64,000 nt of DNA from 66-474 sp040388785 (GCA_040388785.1 JAZKBD010000065.1:1-64000); one strand, 5' to 3'; shown: positions 26,220-35,107, counted from the first letter of the stretch. A program made the numbers and translations. The notes: generated from the letters alone by a model not told the origin.

Positions 26220-26528
26220 ATGCAACGAGGCATGTACGCGAGCTTTCGCGAGTTCTATCCGTTCTATCTCGGCGAGCATACCGACCGCCGCTGTCGGCGC
26301 CTGCATTTTCTCGGCTCGTGGCTGGTCATCGCGTCGATAATCATCGCGATCGCGACGCGCAATTCTTGGTGGCTGATCGGCGCGCCCGTCTGCGGTTATG
26401 GCTGCGCATGGATCGGACATTTCGCGTTCGAGAAGAACAGGCCGGCGACGTTTCGGCATCCGGTTTACAGCCTAATGGGCGACTGGGCGATGTTCGCGGA
26501 TGTCCTGCGCGGGCGGGTGCGCATCTGA
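26220..26528 (+). CDS. Mpo1-like (DUF962) membrane protein
   Basis: About 102 aa matching the DUF962/Mpo1-like family: FREFYPFYLGEHTDRRCRRL near the N-terminus, a central hydrophobic hairpin (about residues 30-62), then GCAWIGHFAFEKNRPATF and HPVYSLMGDWAMFADVL. The yeast homologue Mpo1 is an iron-dependent dioxygenase in phytosphingosine alpha-oxidation, with conserved His residues also seen here (EH, LH, GHF, RH). The bacterial role is unknown. Starts at 26211 (GTG), 26220 (ATG) and 26232 (ATG) are possible; the family N-terminus is satisfied by all. Confidence 0.82.
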   Translation: MQRGMYASFREFYPFYLGEHTDRRCRRLHFLGSWLVIASIIIAIATRNSWWLIGAPVCGYGCAWIGHFAFEKNRPATFRHPVYSLMGDWAMFADVLRGRVRI

Positions 26529-26561
26529 CCGGCCGGCCCTGATCGTAATTATCATGGGCGA

Positions 26562-27338
26562 ATGACAGATTCCCGTTTTGCCGGCATCGAACGGTTGTAC
26601 GGCGCCGGCAGCGTGGCGCGCCTTGCCGCTGCGCGCGTCGCGATCGTCGGCGTGGGTGGCGTGGGTTCGTGGGCTGCGGAGGCATTGGCGCGAAGCGGCG
26701 TCGGCAAGCTGACGCTGATCGATGCCGACGAGGTGTGCATCTCCAACGCCAATCGCCAACTGCATACGCTCACCGATACGCTCGGCAAAGCCAAGGTGGC
26801 GGTAATGGCCGAACGGTTGCGGCGCATCAATCCGGCGCTCGAAGTCGAACCGGTCGAACGCTTCGTGACGCCTGCGACGCTCGGCGACTTGCTGGATCGC
26901 GGTTTCGACCTGGTGCTGGATGCCTGCGACGCGTTCCGCGTAAAAGTGGAAATGACGGCATGGTGCCGGCGCCGCAAGCTTCCGCTGATCGTGTGTGGTT
27001 CGGCCGGTGGACGCACCGATCCCACATTGATCCGCGTGCGCGATCTCTCGCGCACCGAACACGACGCGCTGCTCGGCCTGATGCGGCGCAAGCTGCGCCA
27101 CGAGTTCCATTTTCCATCGAATCGCGATCGCTACTTCGGCGTGCCGGCGGTGTATTCGCTGGAAAACGTGCGCTATCCGCAGGCCGACGGCAGCGTGTGC
27201 GGCACGCGTCCGGAAGGCGTCGATTCGCTGAAGCTGGATTGTGGCGGCGGATTCGGCGCGGCCACGCACGTCACGGGCGCGTTCGCGTTTGCGGCGGCCG
27301 GGCGTGCCCTGGAAATCCTGCTGAAGCCGAAACCCTGA
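26562..27338 (+). CDS. tcdA: tRNA threonylcarbamoyladenosine dehydratase TcdA
   Basis: A 258 aa E1/ThiF-like ATPase that cyclises t6A37 of tRNA to ct6A. The nucleotide loop is GVGGVGSWAAEALARSG, followed by LIDADEVCISNANRQLHTL, ACDAFRVKVEM and CGSAGGRTDPT, all TcdA/CsdL landmarks. The length is standard. It reads towards a TatD-family gene with only 3 bases between stops. Confidence 0.93.
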   Translation: MTDSRFAGIERLYGAGSVARLAAARVAIVGVGGVGSWAAEALARSGVGKLTLIDADEVCISNANRQLHTLTDTLGKAKVAVMAERLRRINPALEVEPVERFVTPATLGDLLDRGFDLVLDACDAFRVKVEMTAWCRRRKLPLIVCGSAGGRTDPTLIRVRDLSRTEHDALLGLMRRKLRHEFHFPSNRDRYFGVPAVYSLENVRYPQADGSVCGTRPEGVDSLKLDCGGGFGAATHVTGAFAFAAAGRALEILLKPKP

Positions 27339-27341
27339 CGT

Positions 27342-28124
27342 TCACGCGCAGCGAAACAGGCGGCGTGCGTTGGCGGTCGTCTGGCGCGCGAGTTCATCGG
27401 GATCATCGCCGCGCAATGCAGCCACGCAATCCAGCACTTCGCGCAGGAACGCCGGTTCGTTGCGCTGGCCCAGGTGGCGAGCGCCTGGTTGATCGGGCGC
27501 ATCGGTTTCCAGCAGCAAGCTTTCGGCCGGCAACACCGCGACAGTCGCGTGCAGCCGCCGCGCGCGCGCGTGGGTCACCGGTCCGCCGATGCCGACATGA
27601 AAGCCGAGCTTCCACAACTGCTCTGCTTGCTCCGCGCTGCCGGAAAAACTGTGCACCACGCCGTGCAGCGGCTTGCCGAACCTGCGCAGTTCCAGGATCA
27701 CGGCTTCAAATGCGCGGCGCGCGTGCAGCACCAGCGGCAGGTCGAATCGATGTGCGATTTCGAATTGGCCGCGCAGGAAGTGCAACTGGCGTTCGCGGCC
27801 GGGCTGCATGCCATCGAGGCCGCATTCCCCGACAGCCACGGCCGGATGTGTGTGCAGGCATACTTCGAGCGCGGCGAGATCCTGATCGGAATGCTGCTCC
27901 AGGTAACACGGATGCAGGCCGTACGCGGGATGCAACCCCGGCCCGGATGCGCAAAGCGCCCGCAGCTTCGGCCAACTCGCCGCAGTCACGGCGGGGATCA
28001 GCATTTCCGCAACGCCCGCCGCGCGCGCGTCGCGCAGCACCCGCGCGCGATCGCCATCGAATTCCGGCGCGTCCAGATGCACGTGGCTGTCGAAGAGAGC
28101 AGCGTGTGGGCAAACTTCCGTCAT
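27342..28124 (-). CDS. TatD-family metal-dependent hydrolase
   Basis: A 260 aa TIM-barrel hydrolase. Metal ligands appear in DSHVHLD, AVGECGLDG, LVLHARRAFE, GVVHSFSG and LLLETDAPD, all in family order. TatD proteins are divalent-metal 3'-exonucleases or related phosphodiesterases, and several paralogues usually coexist. The YPQ/RNEP tail (GQRNEPAFLREVLDCVAAL) agrees with the YjjV/TatD branch. Convergent with tcdA. Confidence 0.9.
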   Translation of the reverse strand: MTEVCPHAALFDSHVHLDAPEFDGDRARVLRDARAAGVAEMLIPAVTAASWPKLRALCASGPGLHPAYGLHPCYLEQHSDQDLAALEVCLHTHPAVAVGECGLDGMQPGRERQLHFLRGQFEIAHRFDLPLVLHARRAFEAVILELRRFGKPLHGVVHSFSGSAEQAEQLWKLGFHVGIGGPVTHARARRLHATVAVLPAESLLLETDAPDQPGARHLGQRNEPAFLREVLDCVAALRGDDPDELARQTTANARRLFRCA

Positions 28125-28234
28125 TGCGGTACGCTGGAGCCAAACATGAACCGATCGGCTGCGTTGATGAACGGTTCATTGTCGGGTTGTTTGAATCGAA
28201 ATGTCATCAGGGGCCGTGAGGCCGGGAGAGCACG

Positions 28235-28933
28235 ATGAGGCATGAGTCGAGATTGACACGCGCAATAACCGCTTCGTTCGGTGTCGTTGCCATGGCCGCG
28301 CTGGCGGGCTGTGGAAACGCAGGCAATCAGCAGGCCCAGGTTACCCCGGCCAACATGACCACGGCCACTTCCGCAGCGACGGCCGCGCTGCCGCCTGGGC
28401 AGGACCCCAACGTGACGGCGGCACAGGCCCCGCTAGCCGCGCCGGCGGCCCCGCAATTCGCGCAGGTGGTGGCGGTGCAACCGATCACCGAATCCGCCAC
28501 GACCAGCAAGCCGCGGCAGGTGTGCCGCGACGAGCAGGTTGCCGTTCCGGAAACCTACAAGGACAGGCACCAGGTCGGCGGCGCCGTGGTCGGCGGGCTG
28601 GTCGGTGCCTTGGCGGGCCATCAAATCGGCGGCGGCAAGGGCAAGACGCTCGCGACGGTGGGCGGCGCGGCGGCGGGCGCGTTCGCCGGCCACGAGATCC
28701 AGAAGAACCATCAGCAAAACAATGCGACCCGGACGGAAACCCGCAACGTCTGCCGCACGGTCACGGACAAGACCACATCCACCAGGACGGTCGGCTATGA
28801 CGTCACCTACACATTGAACGGCGAAGCCGGGCATGTCCGCATGGACCACAACCCGGGCGTCGGCACGGGACTACCCGTGCGCAATGGCGTAGTCGTTGCC
28901 AGCGACAAGCAAGGTGGCAGCTACTACCGGTGA
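28235..28933 (+). CDS. Glycine-zipper outer-membrane lipoprotein-like protein
   Basis: A 232 aa protein with a lipoprotein signal peptide and lipobox LAGC (cysteine near residue 28). An Ala/Pro/Thr-rich linker follows. The core resembles the 17 kDa surface antigen/glycine-zipper 2TM domain: VGGAVVGGLVGALAGHQIGGGKGKTLATVGGAAAGAFAGHEI. A C-terminal region has paired cysteines (VCRDE, NVCRTV) flanking the zipper and a small beta domain. Such proteins sit in the outer membrane and may oligomerise. It is followed after 34 bases by a second glycine-zipper gene, so the two probably form a unit. Confidence 0.82.
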   Translation: MRHESRLTRAITASFGVVAMAALAGCGNAGNQQAQVTPANMTTATSAATAALPPGQDPNVTAAQAPLAAPAAPQFAQVVAVQPITESATTSKPRQVCRDEQVAVPETYKDRHQVGGAVVGGLVGALAGHQIGGGKGKTLATVGGAAAGAFAGHEIQKNHQQNNATRTETRNVCRTVTDKTTSTRTVGYDVTYTLNGEAGHVRMDHNPGVGTGLPVRNGVVVASDKQGGSYYR

Positions 28934-28967
28934 GCGTCATGACGGCCACGCACGAAGGAGCAAAGAC

Positions 28968-29479
28968 ATGTCGAAACCATCGTTCGTGAAAATCCCCCAC
29001 GCTTTGCGGCGTGCATCCCTGCTGGCGTGCGCNNNNNNNNNNCAGCCATGCTCGCGGGCTGCGAGCCCACCTACAACACGCGTCCGGCTTATGGCCAACC
29101 ACCGCCGCCGGGCGGCTATTACGGTGGCGGCCACCAGTGTTACCAAGGTTGCGGTTACGTGCGTGACATCCGCCAGGTGCAGTTGGGCAACAGCAATGGC
29201 GCTGCGGTGGGCACGGTAATCGGCGCGGTCGTCGGTGGTCTGCTCGGCCACCAGGTCGGCAAGGGCAACGGCAGGACCGCGGCGACGGTCGCCGGCGCGG
29301 TAGGTGGCGGCTTCGCCGGCCACGCGATCGGTTCCCGTTCCGGAAACGGCGACTACGGCTGGCAGGTCGTCGTGCAGCTTCAGGACGGCCAATACGCAAC
29401 CGTCACGCAGCGCAATCCGCCGCAGGTGCAGGTGGGCGATTACGTGATGATCCACGGCGATCAGGTCTATCGGTACTGA
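28968..29479 (+). CDS. Glycine-zipper lipoprotein-like protein, interrupted by an assembly gap
   Basis: The N-terminus (MSKPSFVKIPHALRRASLLAC) and the body are in different frames on the two sides of the N-run at 29033-29042. The reading frame closes if the true missing length is 2 modulo 3, so this is an assembly gap and not a mutation. After the gap comes a lipobox (MLAGC), a Pro/Gly/Tyr segment, and a glycine zipper (GAAVGTVIGAVVGGLLGHQ, AGAVGGGFAGHAIGS). A C-terminal beta domain ends GDYVMIHGDQVYRY. Same family as the gene upstream; AAGGAG precedes the ATG by about 8 bases. Confidence 0.78.
29033..29042. other. Assembly gap (10 N)
   Basis: Ten N inside the signal-peptide region of a glycine-zipper gene. 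The frame change across it shows that ten is a placeholder; the real length must be 2 modulo 3. Confidence 0.9.
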
Positions 29480-29498
29480 TCCGCTGACCGATGAAGCG

Positions 29499-29525
29499 AA
29501 AAGGCCCTCTCAGCGAGGGCCTTTT
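29499..29525. terminator. Bidirectional rho-independent terminator
   Basis: Stem AAAAGGCCCTC / GAGGGCCTTTT with loop TCAGC, between two converging genes. The A/T-rich ends supply a T-run on both strands, so it can end both the glycine-zipper transcript and the SleB-like transcript. Confidence 0.9.
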
Positions 29526-29544
29526 CTTTGCTGATCCCGCTGCG

Positions 29545-29976
29545 TCAGTCGACCACGTAGAACTCGTGGTCGCCAATCTTCGCCACCGGGTTTTTCGCCC
29601 AGGTCGCGGTGGAACCGAGGCGGATGAAATGATTGGCGTGCGGCACCACCAGCTTGCGATCCGAGACGGGTTCGGACCAGATCGCGATCGCCTGACCCGC
29701 GACCTGCCACGCCTTGTTCCATGCCGCAGTGTTGTCGAACGTGAAGTCTTTTGGCGTGGTGGTCAGCGCGAACTGGTGGGGCGACATCACGACGTCGCAG
29801 ATGGTATTGCCATAGCGACCCATGTCGAGCCGGTCGAGCGCAACCTCCGCGACGGCCAGTTGGCCGCGGGTCGGCTGGCTGCGCGCCTCCATGTACACGG
29901 TAGCTGCCAGACAGGTTTGGTCGGCAACCGGCCGTGGAAGCAGCGCGATCATTCCGAGCAACAGGCCCAAGGTCAT
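29545..29976 (-). CDS. SleB-like cell-wall hydrolase
   Basis: A 143 aa exported protein (short signal peptide ending near ADQ) with the Hydrolase_2/SleB domain: CLAATVYMEARSQPTRGQLAVAEVALDR, NTICDVVMSPHQFA and PHANHFIR. The glutamate in YMEAR is the family catalytic residue. SleB-type enzymes are lytic transglycosylases or amidases of peptidoglycan; in non-sporulating proteobacteria they act in wall turnover. The domain fills almost the whole protein, so it lacks a peptidoglycan-binding domain. Confidence 0.83.
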   Translation of the reverse strand: MTLGLLLGMIALLPRPVADQTCLAATVYMEARSQPTRGQLAVAEVALDRLDMGRYGNTICDVVMSPHQFALTTTPKDFTFDNTAAWNKAWQVAGQAIAIWSEPVSDRKLVVPHANHFIRLGSTATWAKNPVAKIGDHEFYVVD

Positions 29977-30285
29977 CGGGTCGTTCTCCTATGAGGGCAC
30001 CACATGCCGGATCAGGCCGGCACCTGGCTTGGATCACGGCGCGCCCGCAGGCGTTGCCGCAAGTGGATGGATAACTGGCCCGGGCCTGGAAGCGATCGCC
30101 GGCAAAGGGGCCGGGGCTGGCAGGTTCCGCATTGCGCCAATACGTTTGTGCAATCGGCGAACGTCGCCGTCTGGACGTGATGCAGATCTTCCGGACCGCA
30201 TCCAGACCGGGTCACGCGTCAAACCCGGCTTGCGAAGCTGCGCGAAGGGTAGGGGCGGCCTCGCGACCGCGCAAGTGCCAGAATG
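29977..30285. other. Intergenic stretch without recognised gene
   Basis: About 310 bases between the start of the SleB-like gene and the terminator after ygfZ. Open frames here are short, lack ribosome sites and have no protein-like pattern. It presumably holds the promoter of the SleB-like gene; I see no repeat or clear operator. Confidence 0.5.
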
Positions 30286-30306
30286 TAAAAAAGCCGTAAG
30301 GGCTTT
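30286..30306 (-). terminator. Rho-independent terminator after ygfZ
   Basis: On the minus strand a 6-base-pair stem AAAGCC / GGCTTT with loop CTTAC is followed by a run of T, starting 19 bases beyond the ygfZ stop. The stem is short, so efficiency is uncertain. Confidence 0.6.
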
Positions 30307-30324
30307 GCGGGCGTTTAGATCACG

Positions 30325-31125
30325 TTACGCGTCATATCTCGATATGACATCGAATGGGTGACCCAAGATGCTGATGGTGCTTGAATCCGACTTGGGAATG
30401 ACTGCCAAGGCTTCGACTGAATCGTTCGCCTTCGCGCAATCCAGCACCCGGACAGGATCGGGGCCATCGGCGTCGAGGGAGCTTCTGCGCTCCAGCCAGA
30501 ACTGCCCACGCACGTGGCCGAGGCCGAACTTGTGGCCACCGCGGTAGTGCAGTCGGGCCACGATCTCCTGTCCGGGATAGCAGCCTTTGTCGAGCGACAC
30601 CGCGCCCAGTCTTTCCAGCCCCAGGGCCGGCGGCAGGAAAAGTGCGTCGCCTGCCGGCAAGCTGGGCCAGCCCGCGCGGATGTCCGCCAGCCGCCACGCG
30701 TTCGCGGCCTGCGGATCGGCAACGGCGCCGGGTGATACCAGCCTGAGGCTGCGATCGCCGTAACCGAACACGATCGCGCCCTGCGCGTCCGCGTTGACTT
30801 GCCCCGCCGGCACTGCATCGCCGGCAATGGCGGAGAACACGCGCGTTGTCACGGTGGCTTTCGAGCGCAGCAAATAGCGATTGAGACCGGCGCGCAATTC
30901 TTCGGCATCGCCGCCGCGCAGGATCGCCAGGAATCGATCGTCGCCCATGCGGGCGAGGTGCATCAATGCCTGCACGCGCCCGCGCGCATCGAGCCACGCA
31001 TTCCACTGCCATTGTCCTGGTGCAAGGGATTCCACATTGCCGGAAAACTGCGCCTGCGCGAAGCGACGCGCGTCGGGGCCTTCGATGGCGATGCAGTGGA
31101 GTTCGGGCAGAACGACGGGCGACAT
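30325..31125 (-). CDS. ygfZ: YgfZ folate-dependent iron-sulfur cluster assembly protein
   Basis: A 266 aa GcvT-like protein with the diagnostic motif KGCYPGQEIVAR near residue 185; its Cys is needed for function in E. coli YgfZ. Upstream blocks are FAQAQFSGNVESL, WNAWLDARGRVQALMHLAR and LNRYLLRSKATV. YgfZ uses folate and supports 4Fe-4S enzymes, including succinate dehydrogenase-related activities. In E. coli ygfZ is adjacent to sdhE-ygfX; here it is divergent from the sdh operon, so the association is kept. The ATG at 31125 matches the family N-terminus. Confidence 0.93.
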   Translation of the reverse strand: MSPVVLPELHCIAIEGPDARRFAQAQFSGNVESLAPGQWQWNAWLDARGRVQALMHLARMGDDRFLAILRGGDAEELRAGLNRYLLRSKATVTTRVFSAIAGDAVPAGQVNADAQGAIVFGYGDRSLRLVSPGAVADPQAANAWRLADIRAGWPSLPAGDALFLPPALGLERLGAVSLDKGCYPGQEIVARLHYRGGHKFGLGHVRGQFWLERRSSLDADGPDPVRVLDCAKANDSVEALAVIPKSDSSTISILGHPFDVISRYDA

Positions 31126-31223
31126 GATGCGGCAAGAAGATGCGTGATGCACAAGATAGCAGTGGCGCACATGCATCGATGGCGGTGCGACAATGTATAC
31201 AACTCGTTCGACGAACCGCAGTG

Positions 31224-31391
31224 ATGGCAGACGAGCACCACGAATACCCGCACACGCAATCTGATCCCGGCGTCGCGCCTGCCGCGCCGCCCGGCACCGC
31301 ACCGCGCGAACGTCCCACGCCCGAAGGCGACGCGCTCGACCCGACGCGCTACGGCGATTGGGAAAAGAACGGCCGCTGCATAGATTTTTGA
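31224..31391 (+). CDS. DUF1674 / SdhAF4-like succinate dehydrogenase assembly factor
   Basis: A 55 aa protein with a disordered Pro/Ala-rich N-terminus and the signature C-terminus LDPTRYGDWEKNGRCIDF of DUF1674. The mitochondrial member SDHAF4 binds the free FAD-loaded SdhA subunit and promotes SdhA-SdhB pairing. Its place directly before sdhC fits that role. A GTG/ATG pair near 31221-31226 gives the start; longer in-frame starts exist but have no family similarity. It is often missed because of its size. Confidence 0.85.
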   Translation: MADEHHEYPHTQSDPGVAPAAPPGTAPRERPTPEGDALDPTRYGDWEKNGRCIDF

Positions 31392-31407
31392 TCGCCGCGT
31401 GCTCGCT

Positions 31408-31417
31408 NNNNNNNNNN
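31408..31417. other. Assembly gap (10 N)
   Basis: Ten N in the space between the DUF1674 gene and sdhC. Part of the sdhC promoter or leader may be missing here. Confidence 0.9.
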
Positions 31418-31504
31418 ACGCGTTCGTGCGAGAATGGTGGGTGATCGTCGGCCGTCGTGCCGGCGTGGGGGCAGCATTCGCAAGCCGTGACTAGGAATCC
31501 GTCC

Positions 31505-31927
31505 ATGCCCAATATCCGCCCGACTTCCCCGCATCTCGGCATCTATCGCTGGCGTATCAACATGCTGCAGTCGACGCTGCACCGGTTGACCGGGCTGTTC
31601 CTCTGCCTCGGTGCATTGCTGGTGGCGTGGGGACTGATCGCGGCGGCTTCCAGCGGTGCGGCATGGAACGCGTTCGCGTGGTTTTGCGGCAGCCTGATCG
31701 GAATGATCCTGCTGTTCCTCTGGACGTGGTCGCTGCTTTTCCATCTCTGCCACGGCATCTACCACTTGCTGCACGACGTCGGGCAGGGCTATGGCCCCGC
31801 GAACCGCGATCGCGAGTTCGCGCCGGTTTACTGGAAAGTAGGTTGGGGCATCCTCGCGCTCAGCGTGGTGCTGACCGTGCTGGTCTGGATCTTGTTGATC
31901 GTGCGCATGGGCGGAGGTGCGGCATGA
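31505..31927 (+). CDS. sdhC: Succinate dehydrogenase cytochrome b556 subunit SdhC
   Basis: A 140 aa inner-membrane subunit of complex II with three hydrophobic helices. The quinone-site motif is MLQSTLHRLTGL and the haem b ligand lies in HLCHGIYHLLHD. N-terminal RPTSPHLGIYRW is typical. It overlaps sdhD by 4 bases (ATGA). The ATG at 31505 matches the family N-terminus (MPNIRPTSPHL). Confidence 0.95.
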   Translation: MPNIRPTSPHLGIYRWRINMLQSTLHRLTGLFLCLGALLVAWGLIAAASSGAAWNAFAWFCGSLIGMILLFLWTWSLLFHLCHGIYHLLHDVGQGYGPANRDREFAPVYWKVGWGILALSVVLTVLVWILLIVRMGGGAA

Positions 31928-32337
31928 GCACTTATCCCGGGCAGGACGGCCTGCGCACGCCGCTCAAGGTGGCGCGTGGCAATGGTGCATCCGGCACCGG
32001 CGTCCATCATTGGTGGCTCGAGCGCGTCACCGCGATCGCGCTGATCCCGCTGTCGATCTGGTTCCTGTTCCTCGTGGGCGGCTTGCTGCATGCCACCTAT
32101 CCGGAAGTGCTGGCGTCGATCGCGCAGCCGGTGCACGCGATCTTCCTGATCGTGTTGAGCGTGTGCCTGTTCTGGCACGGCGCGCTCGGGCTGCAGGTGA
32201 TCATCGAGGATTACGTGCACACGCGCTGGCTGGAAGTGACCTTGCAGATCGCGCTGCGCTTCGGCGCCGTGCTGGCGGCGCTGGCCAGCGTGATGGCCGT
32301 GCTGTCAGTGTGGCTCACCGGCACCGGTTACTACTGA
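31924..32337 (+). CDS. sdhD: Succinate dehydrogenase membrane anchor subunit SdhD
   Basis: A 137 aa second membrane anchor with three helices. It has HHWWLERVTAIALIPLSIW at the first helix and the haem-side segment LFWHGALGLQVIIEDYVH. Together with SdhC it binds haem b and ubiquinone and anchors SdhAB. It is translationally coupled to sdhC. Confidence 0.94.
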   Translation: MSTYPGQDGLRTPLKVARGNGASGTGVHHWWLERVTAIALIPLSIWFLFLVGGLLHATYPEVLASIAQPVHAIFLIVLSVCLFWHGALGLQVIIEDYVHTRWLEVTLQIALRFGAVLAALASVMAVLSVWLTGTGYY

Positions 32338-32361
32338 TTGGATCCCGGAAAAGGGACGGAC

Positions 32362-34158
32362 ATGCCTTCTGAAAGTTACAAGGTCGAAACGCATCAATAC
32401 GACGTAGTGGTGGTCGGTGCCGGCGGCGCAGGCTTGCGCGCGACGATGGGACTTGCCGCGAAAGGCCTTTCCGCAGCCTGCGTGACCAAGGTGTTCCCGA
32501 CCCGCTCGCACACGGTCGCGGCACAGGGCGGCGTGGCCGCGGCGCTCGGCAACATGGGCGAGGACGACTGGCGCTACCACTTCTACGACACCGTGAAGGG
32601 CGGCGACTGGCTGGGCGACCAGGACGCGATCGAATACATGTGCCGCGAAGCGATTCCGGCGATCATCGAACTCGAACACTTCGGCGTGCCGTTTTCGCGC
32701 ACGCCCGAAGGCAAGATCTACCAGCGTCCGTTCGGCGGCATGACCACGCGTTACGGCGAAGGCGTCGCGCAGCGCACCTGCGCCGCGGCCGACCGCACTG
32801 GCCATGCGATCCTGCACACGCTGTACACGCAGGCGCTGAAACACGACGCGAAGTTCTTCGTCGAATATTTCGCGACGGACTTGGTGAAGGACCCGCGCAG
32901 CGGGCGCATCACCGGCGTGCTCGCGATCGACTTGAACGAAGGCACACTGCACCTGTTCCAGGGCCACGCTATCGTACTTGCGACGGGCGGTTACGGCCGC
33001 GCGTATTTCAGCGCGACATCCGCGCATACCTGCACCGGGGATGGTGGCGGCATGGCGTTGCGCGCGGGCCTCGCGCTGCAGGACATGGAATTCGTGCAGT
33101 TCCATCCGACCGGCATCTATGGTTCGGGTTGCCTGATCACCGAGGGTTCGCGCGGCGAGGGCGGCTATCTCACCAATTCGAAGGGCGAGCGCTTCATGGA
33201 GCGCTACGCGCCGAACGCGAAGGACCTCGCCTCGCGCGATGTCGTGAGCCGCGCGATCACCATGGAAATCCGCGAAGGCCGCGGCGTCGGCGACAACGCC
33301 GACCACGTGCATTTGAACCTCGCGCACCTCGGCGCCGACGTGCTGAAGGAACGTTTGCCCGGCATTTCCGAAACCGCGCGCATCTTCGCGGGCGTCGACG
33401 TGACGAAGGAGCCAATTCCGGTGCTGCCGACCGTGCACTACAACATGGGCGGCATCCCGACCAATTACCACGGCGAAGTGGTGCAGAAGGTCGGCGACGA
33501 TCCCGACGTGGTTGTGCCAGGACTGTTCGCGATCGGCGAAGCCGCGTGCGTGTCGGTGCACGGCGCCAACCGCCTGGGTTCGAACTCGCTGCTGGACCTG
33601 GTGGTGTTCGGCCGCGCGGTCGCCAACCGCTGCGCCGAAGTGGTCACACCCGATACACCGCACCGCGACCTGCCTTCCGACGCGCTGGAACCCGCATTGA
33701 CGCGGCTCGACAAGCTGCGCCACGCCAACGGCGGCACGCCGACCGCCGAGCTGCGCCTGAAGATGCAGAAGACCATGCAGGCCGACGCGGCGGTGTTCCG
33801 TACCGCAGAAACGCTGCAGCAGGGCTGCGCGAAAATCGACGAGGTGTACGCGGGCTTTGCCGACATCCGGGTCACGGATCGTTCGCTGATCTGGAATTCC
33901 GATCTCGTCGAAACGTTCGAGTTGTCCAACCTGCTCGGCCAGGCCGTGGCCACGATGCATTCGGCCGAGCAGCGCACGGAAAGCCGCGGCGCGCACGCGC
34001 GCGAGGACTATCCCGAACGCAACGATGCCGAGTGGATGAAGCACACGATGGTAGCCATCGACGACAACGGCCGCTGCGCGTTCGATTACCGGCCGGTGCA
34101 TTCGAACACGATGGACGACGAAGTGGCGAGCGTGCCGCCGAAGAAGCGGGTGTATTGA
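32362..34158 (+). CDS. sdhA: Succinate dehydrogenase flavoprotein subunit SdhA
   Basis: A 598 aa catalytic subunit that oxidises succinate to fumarate. The FAD-binding loop is VVGAGGAGLRATMGL; the histidine for covalent FAD attachment is in PTRSHTVAAQGG; substrate and proton-shuttle residues occur in FHPTGIYGSGCLITEG. It ends in the usual RPVHSNTMDDEVASVPPKKR. The length matches the ~590 aa norm. It lies 24 bases after sdhD with an AAAAGGGAC ribosome site. Confidence 0.97.
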   Translation: MPSESYKVETHQYDVVVVGAGGAGLRATMGLAAKGLSAACVTKVFPTRSHTVAAQGGVAAALGNMGEDDWRYHFYDTVKGGDWLGDQDAIEYMCREAIPAIIELEHFGVPFSRTPEGKIYQRPFGGMTTRYGEGVAQRTCAAADRTGHAILHTLYTQALKHDAKFFVEYFATDLVKDPRSGRITGVLAIDLNEGTLHLFQGHAIVLATGGYGRAYFSATSAHTCTGDGGGMALRAGLALQDMEFVQFHPTGIYGSGCLITEGSRGEGGYLTNSKGERFMERYAPNAKDLASRDVVSRAITMEIREGRGVGDNADHVHLNLAHLGADVLKERLPGISETARIFAGVDVTKEPIPVLPTVHYNMGGIPTNYHGEVVQKVGDDPDVVVPGLFAIGEAACVSVHGANRLGSNSLLDLVVFGRAVANRCAEVVTPDTPHRDLPSDALEPALTRLDKLRHANGGTPTAELRLKMQKTMQADAAVFRTAETLQQGCAKIDEVYAGFADIRVTDRSLIWNSDLVETFELSNLLGQAVATMHSAEQRTESRGAHAREDYPERNDAEWMKHTMVAIDDNGRCAFDYRPVHSNTMDDEVASVPPKKRVY

Positions 34159-34327
34159 GAGCAGTGAAGGGCAAGTCGGGTGCTGCGCGCCCTGTAAAGC
34201 GTAAAGGGAAGAGCCACGGGACGGCGGTTCCTCTTGGCCATTTGCAGCGCCGCAGGCGCGACTTGCAACGAGCGTAGCGAGCGACTTTCCTCACTCAAAA
34301 AAAGTTTCAACGAACACGGAACCCAAG

Positions 34328-35107
34328 ATGGCCGAATTCACATTGCCGCAGATGTCGAAGGTGCAGAAGGGCAGGCATTTCGCCGCGAAGCCCGGCGCCA
34401 AGAAGGTGCGCACCTTCAAGGTGTATCGCTGGGACCCGGACGTCGGCGGCAACCCGCGCGTGGACACCTACGAGGTGGATGTCACCGGCATGGCGATGGT
34501 CCTGGACGTCCTGCTGAAGATCAAGAACGAGATCGATCCCACGCTCACGCTGCGCCGCTCCTGCCGCGAAGGCGTGTGCGGTTCCTGCGCGATGAACATC
34601 GACGGCGAGAACACGCTGGCCTGCACCAAGGGGCTGGACGAGTTGCCGGAGGGCGCGGTCAGCATCTATCCGTTGCCGCACATGCCGGTGGTGAAGGACC
34701 TGGTGCCGGACACGACGCACTTCTATGCGCAGTACGCGTCGATCGAGCCGTGGCTGCAAACCGCCAGCGCGCCAGGTTCGCGCGAACGCCTGCAATCGCC
34801 GGAAGACCGCAAGAAACTCGACGGCCTGTACGAGTGCATCCTGTGCGCGTGCTGTTCCACCTCGTGTCCGAGTTACTGGTGGAACCCCGAGCGCTTCCTC
34901 GGTCCGGCGGCGTTGCTGCAGGCGTATCGCTGGATCATCGATTCGCGCGACGAAGCCACCGGCGAACGCCTGGACAACCTGGATGATCCGTTCAAGCTGT
35001 ACCGCTGCCACACCATCATGAATTGCACCAACACCTGTCCGAAGGGTTTGAATCCGGCCAAGGCGATCGCCGGGATCAAGTTGATGCTGGTCAACCGCAC
35101 CGTTTGA
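34328..35107 (+). CDS. sdhB: Succinate dehydrogenase iron-sulfur subunit SdhB
   Basis: A 259 aa electron-transfer subunit. The 2Fe-2S site reads SCREGVCGSCAM ... C; the 4Fe-4S site CILCACCSTSCP; the 3Fe-4S site CHTIMNCTNTCPKG. The N-terminal ~25 residues before KVRTFKVYRWDPD are slightly longer than in E. coli. The 169 bases between sdhA and sdhB are unusually long for this operon and contain inverted sequence (GCGCCGCAGGCGC, GAGCGTAGCGAGC), so an internal processing or attenuation site is possible. Confidence 0.97.
   Translation: MAEFTLPQMSKVQKGRHFAAKPGAKKVRTFKVYRWDPDVGGNPRVDTYEVDVTGMAMVLDVLLKIKNEIDPTLTLRRSCREGVCGSCAMNIDGENTLACTKGLDELPEGAVSIYPLPHMPVVKDLVPDTTHFYAQYASIEPWLQTASAPGSRERLQSPEDRKKLDGLYECILCACCSTSCPSYWWNPERFLGPAALLQAYRWIIDSRDEATGERLDNLDDPFKLYRCHTIMNCTNTCPKGLNPAKAIAGIKLMLVNRTV

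Noticed and set aside
28968..29479. A frameshift or pseudogene in the second glycine-zipper gene
   Set aside because: The frame change coincides exactly with an N-run of arbitrary length, so it is an assembly effect.
32305..34101. A 598-codon minus-strand frame over sdhA
   Set aside because: Perfectly antisense to sdhA; a composition artefact.
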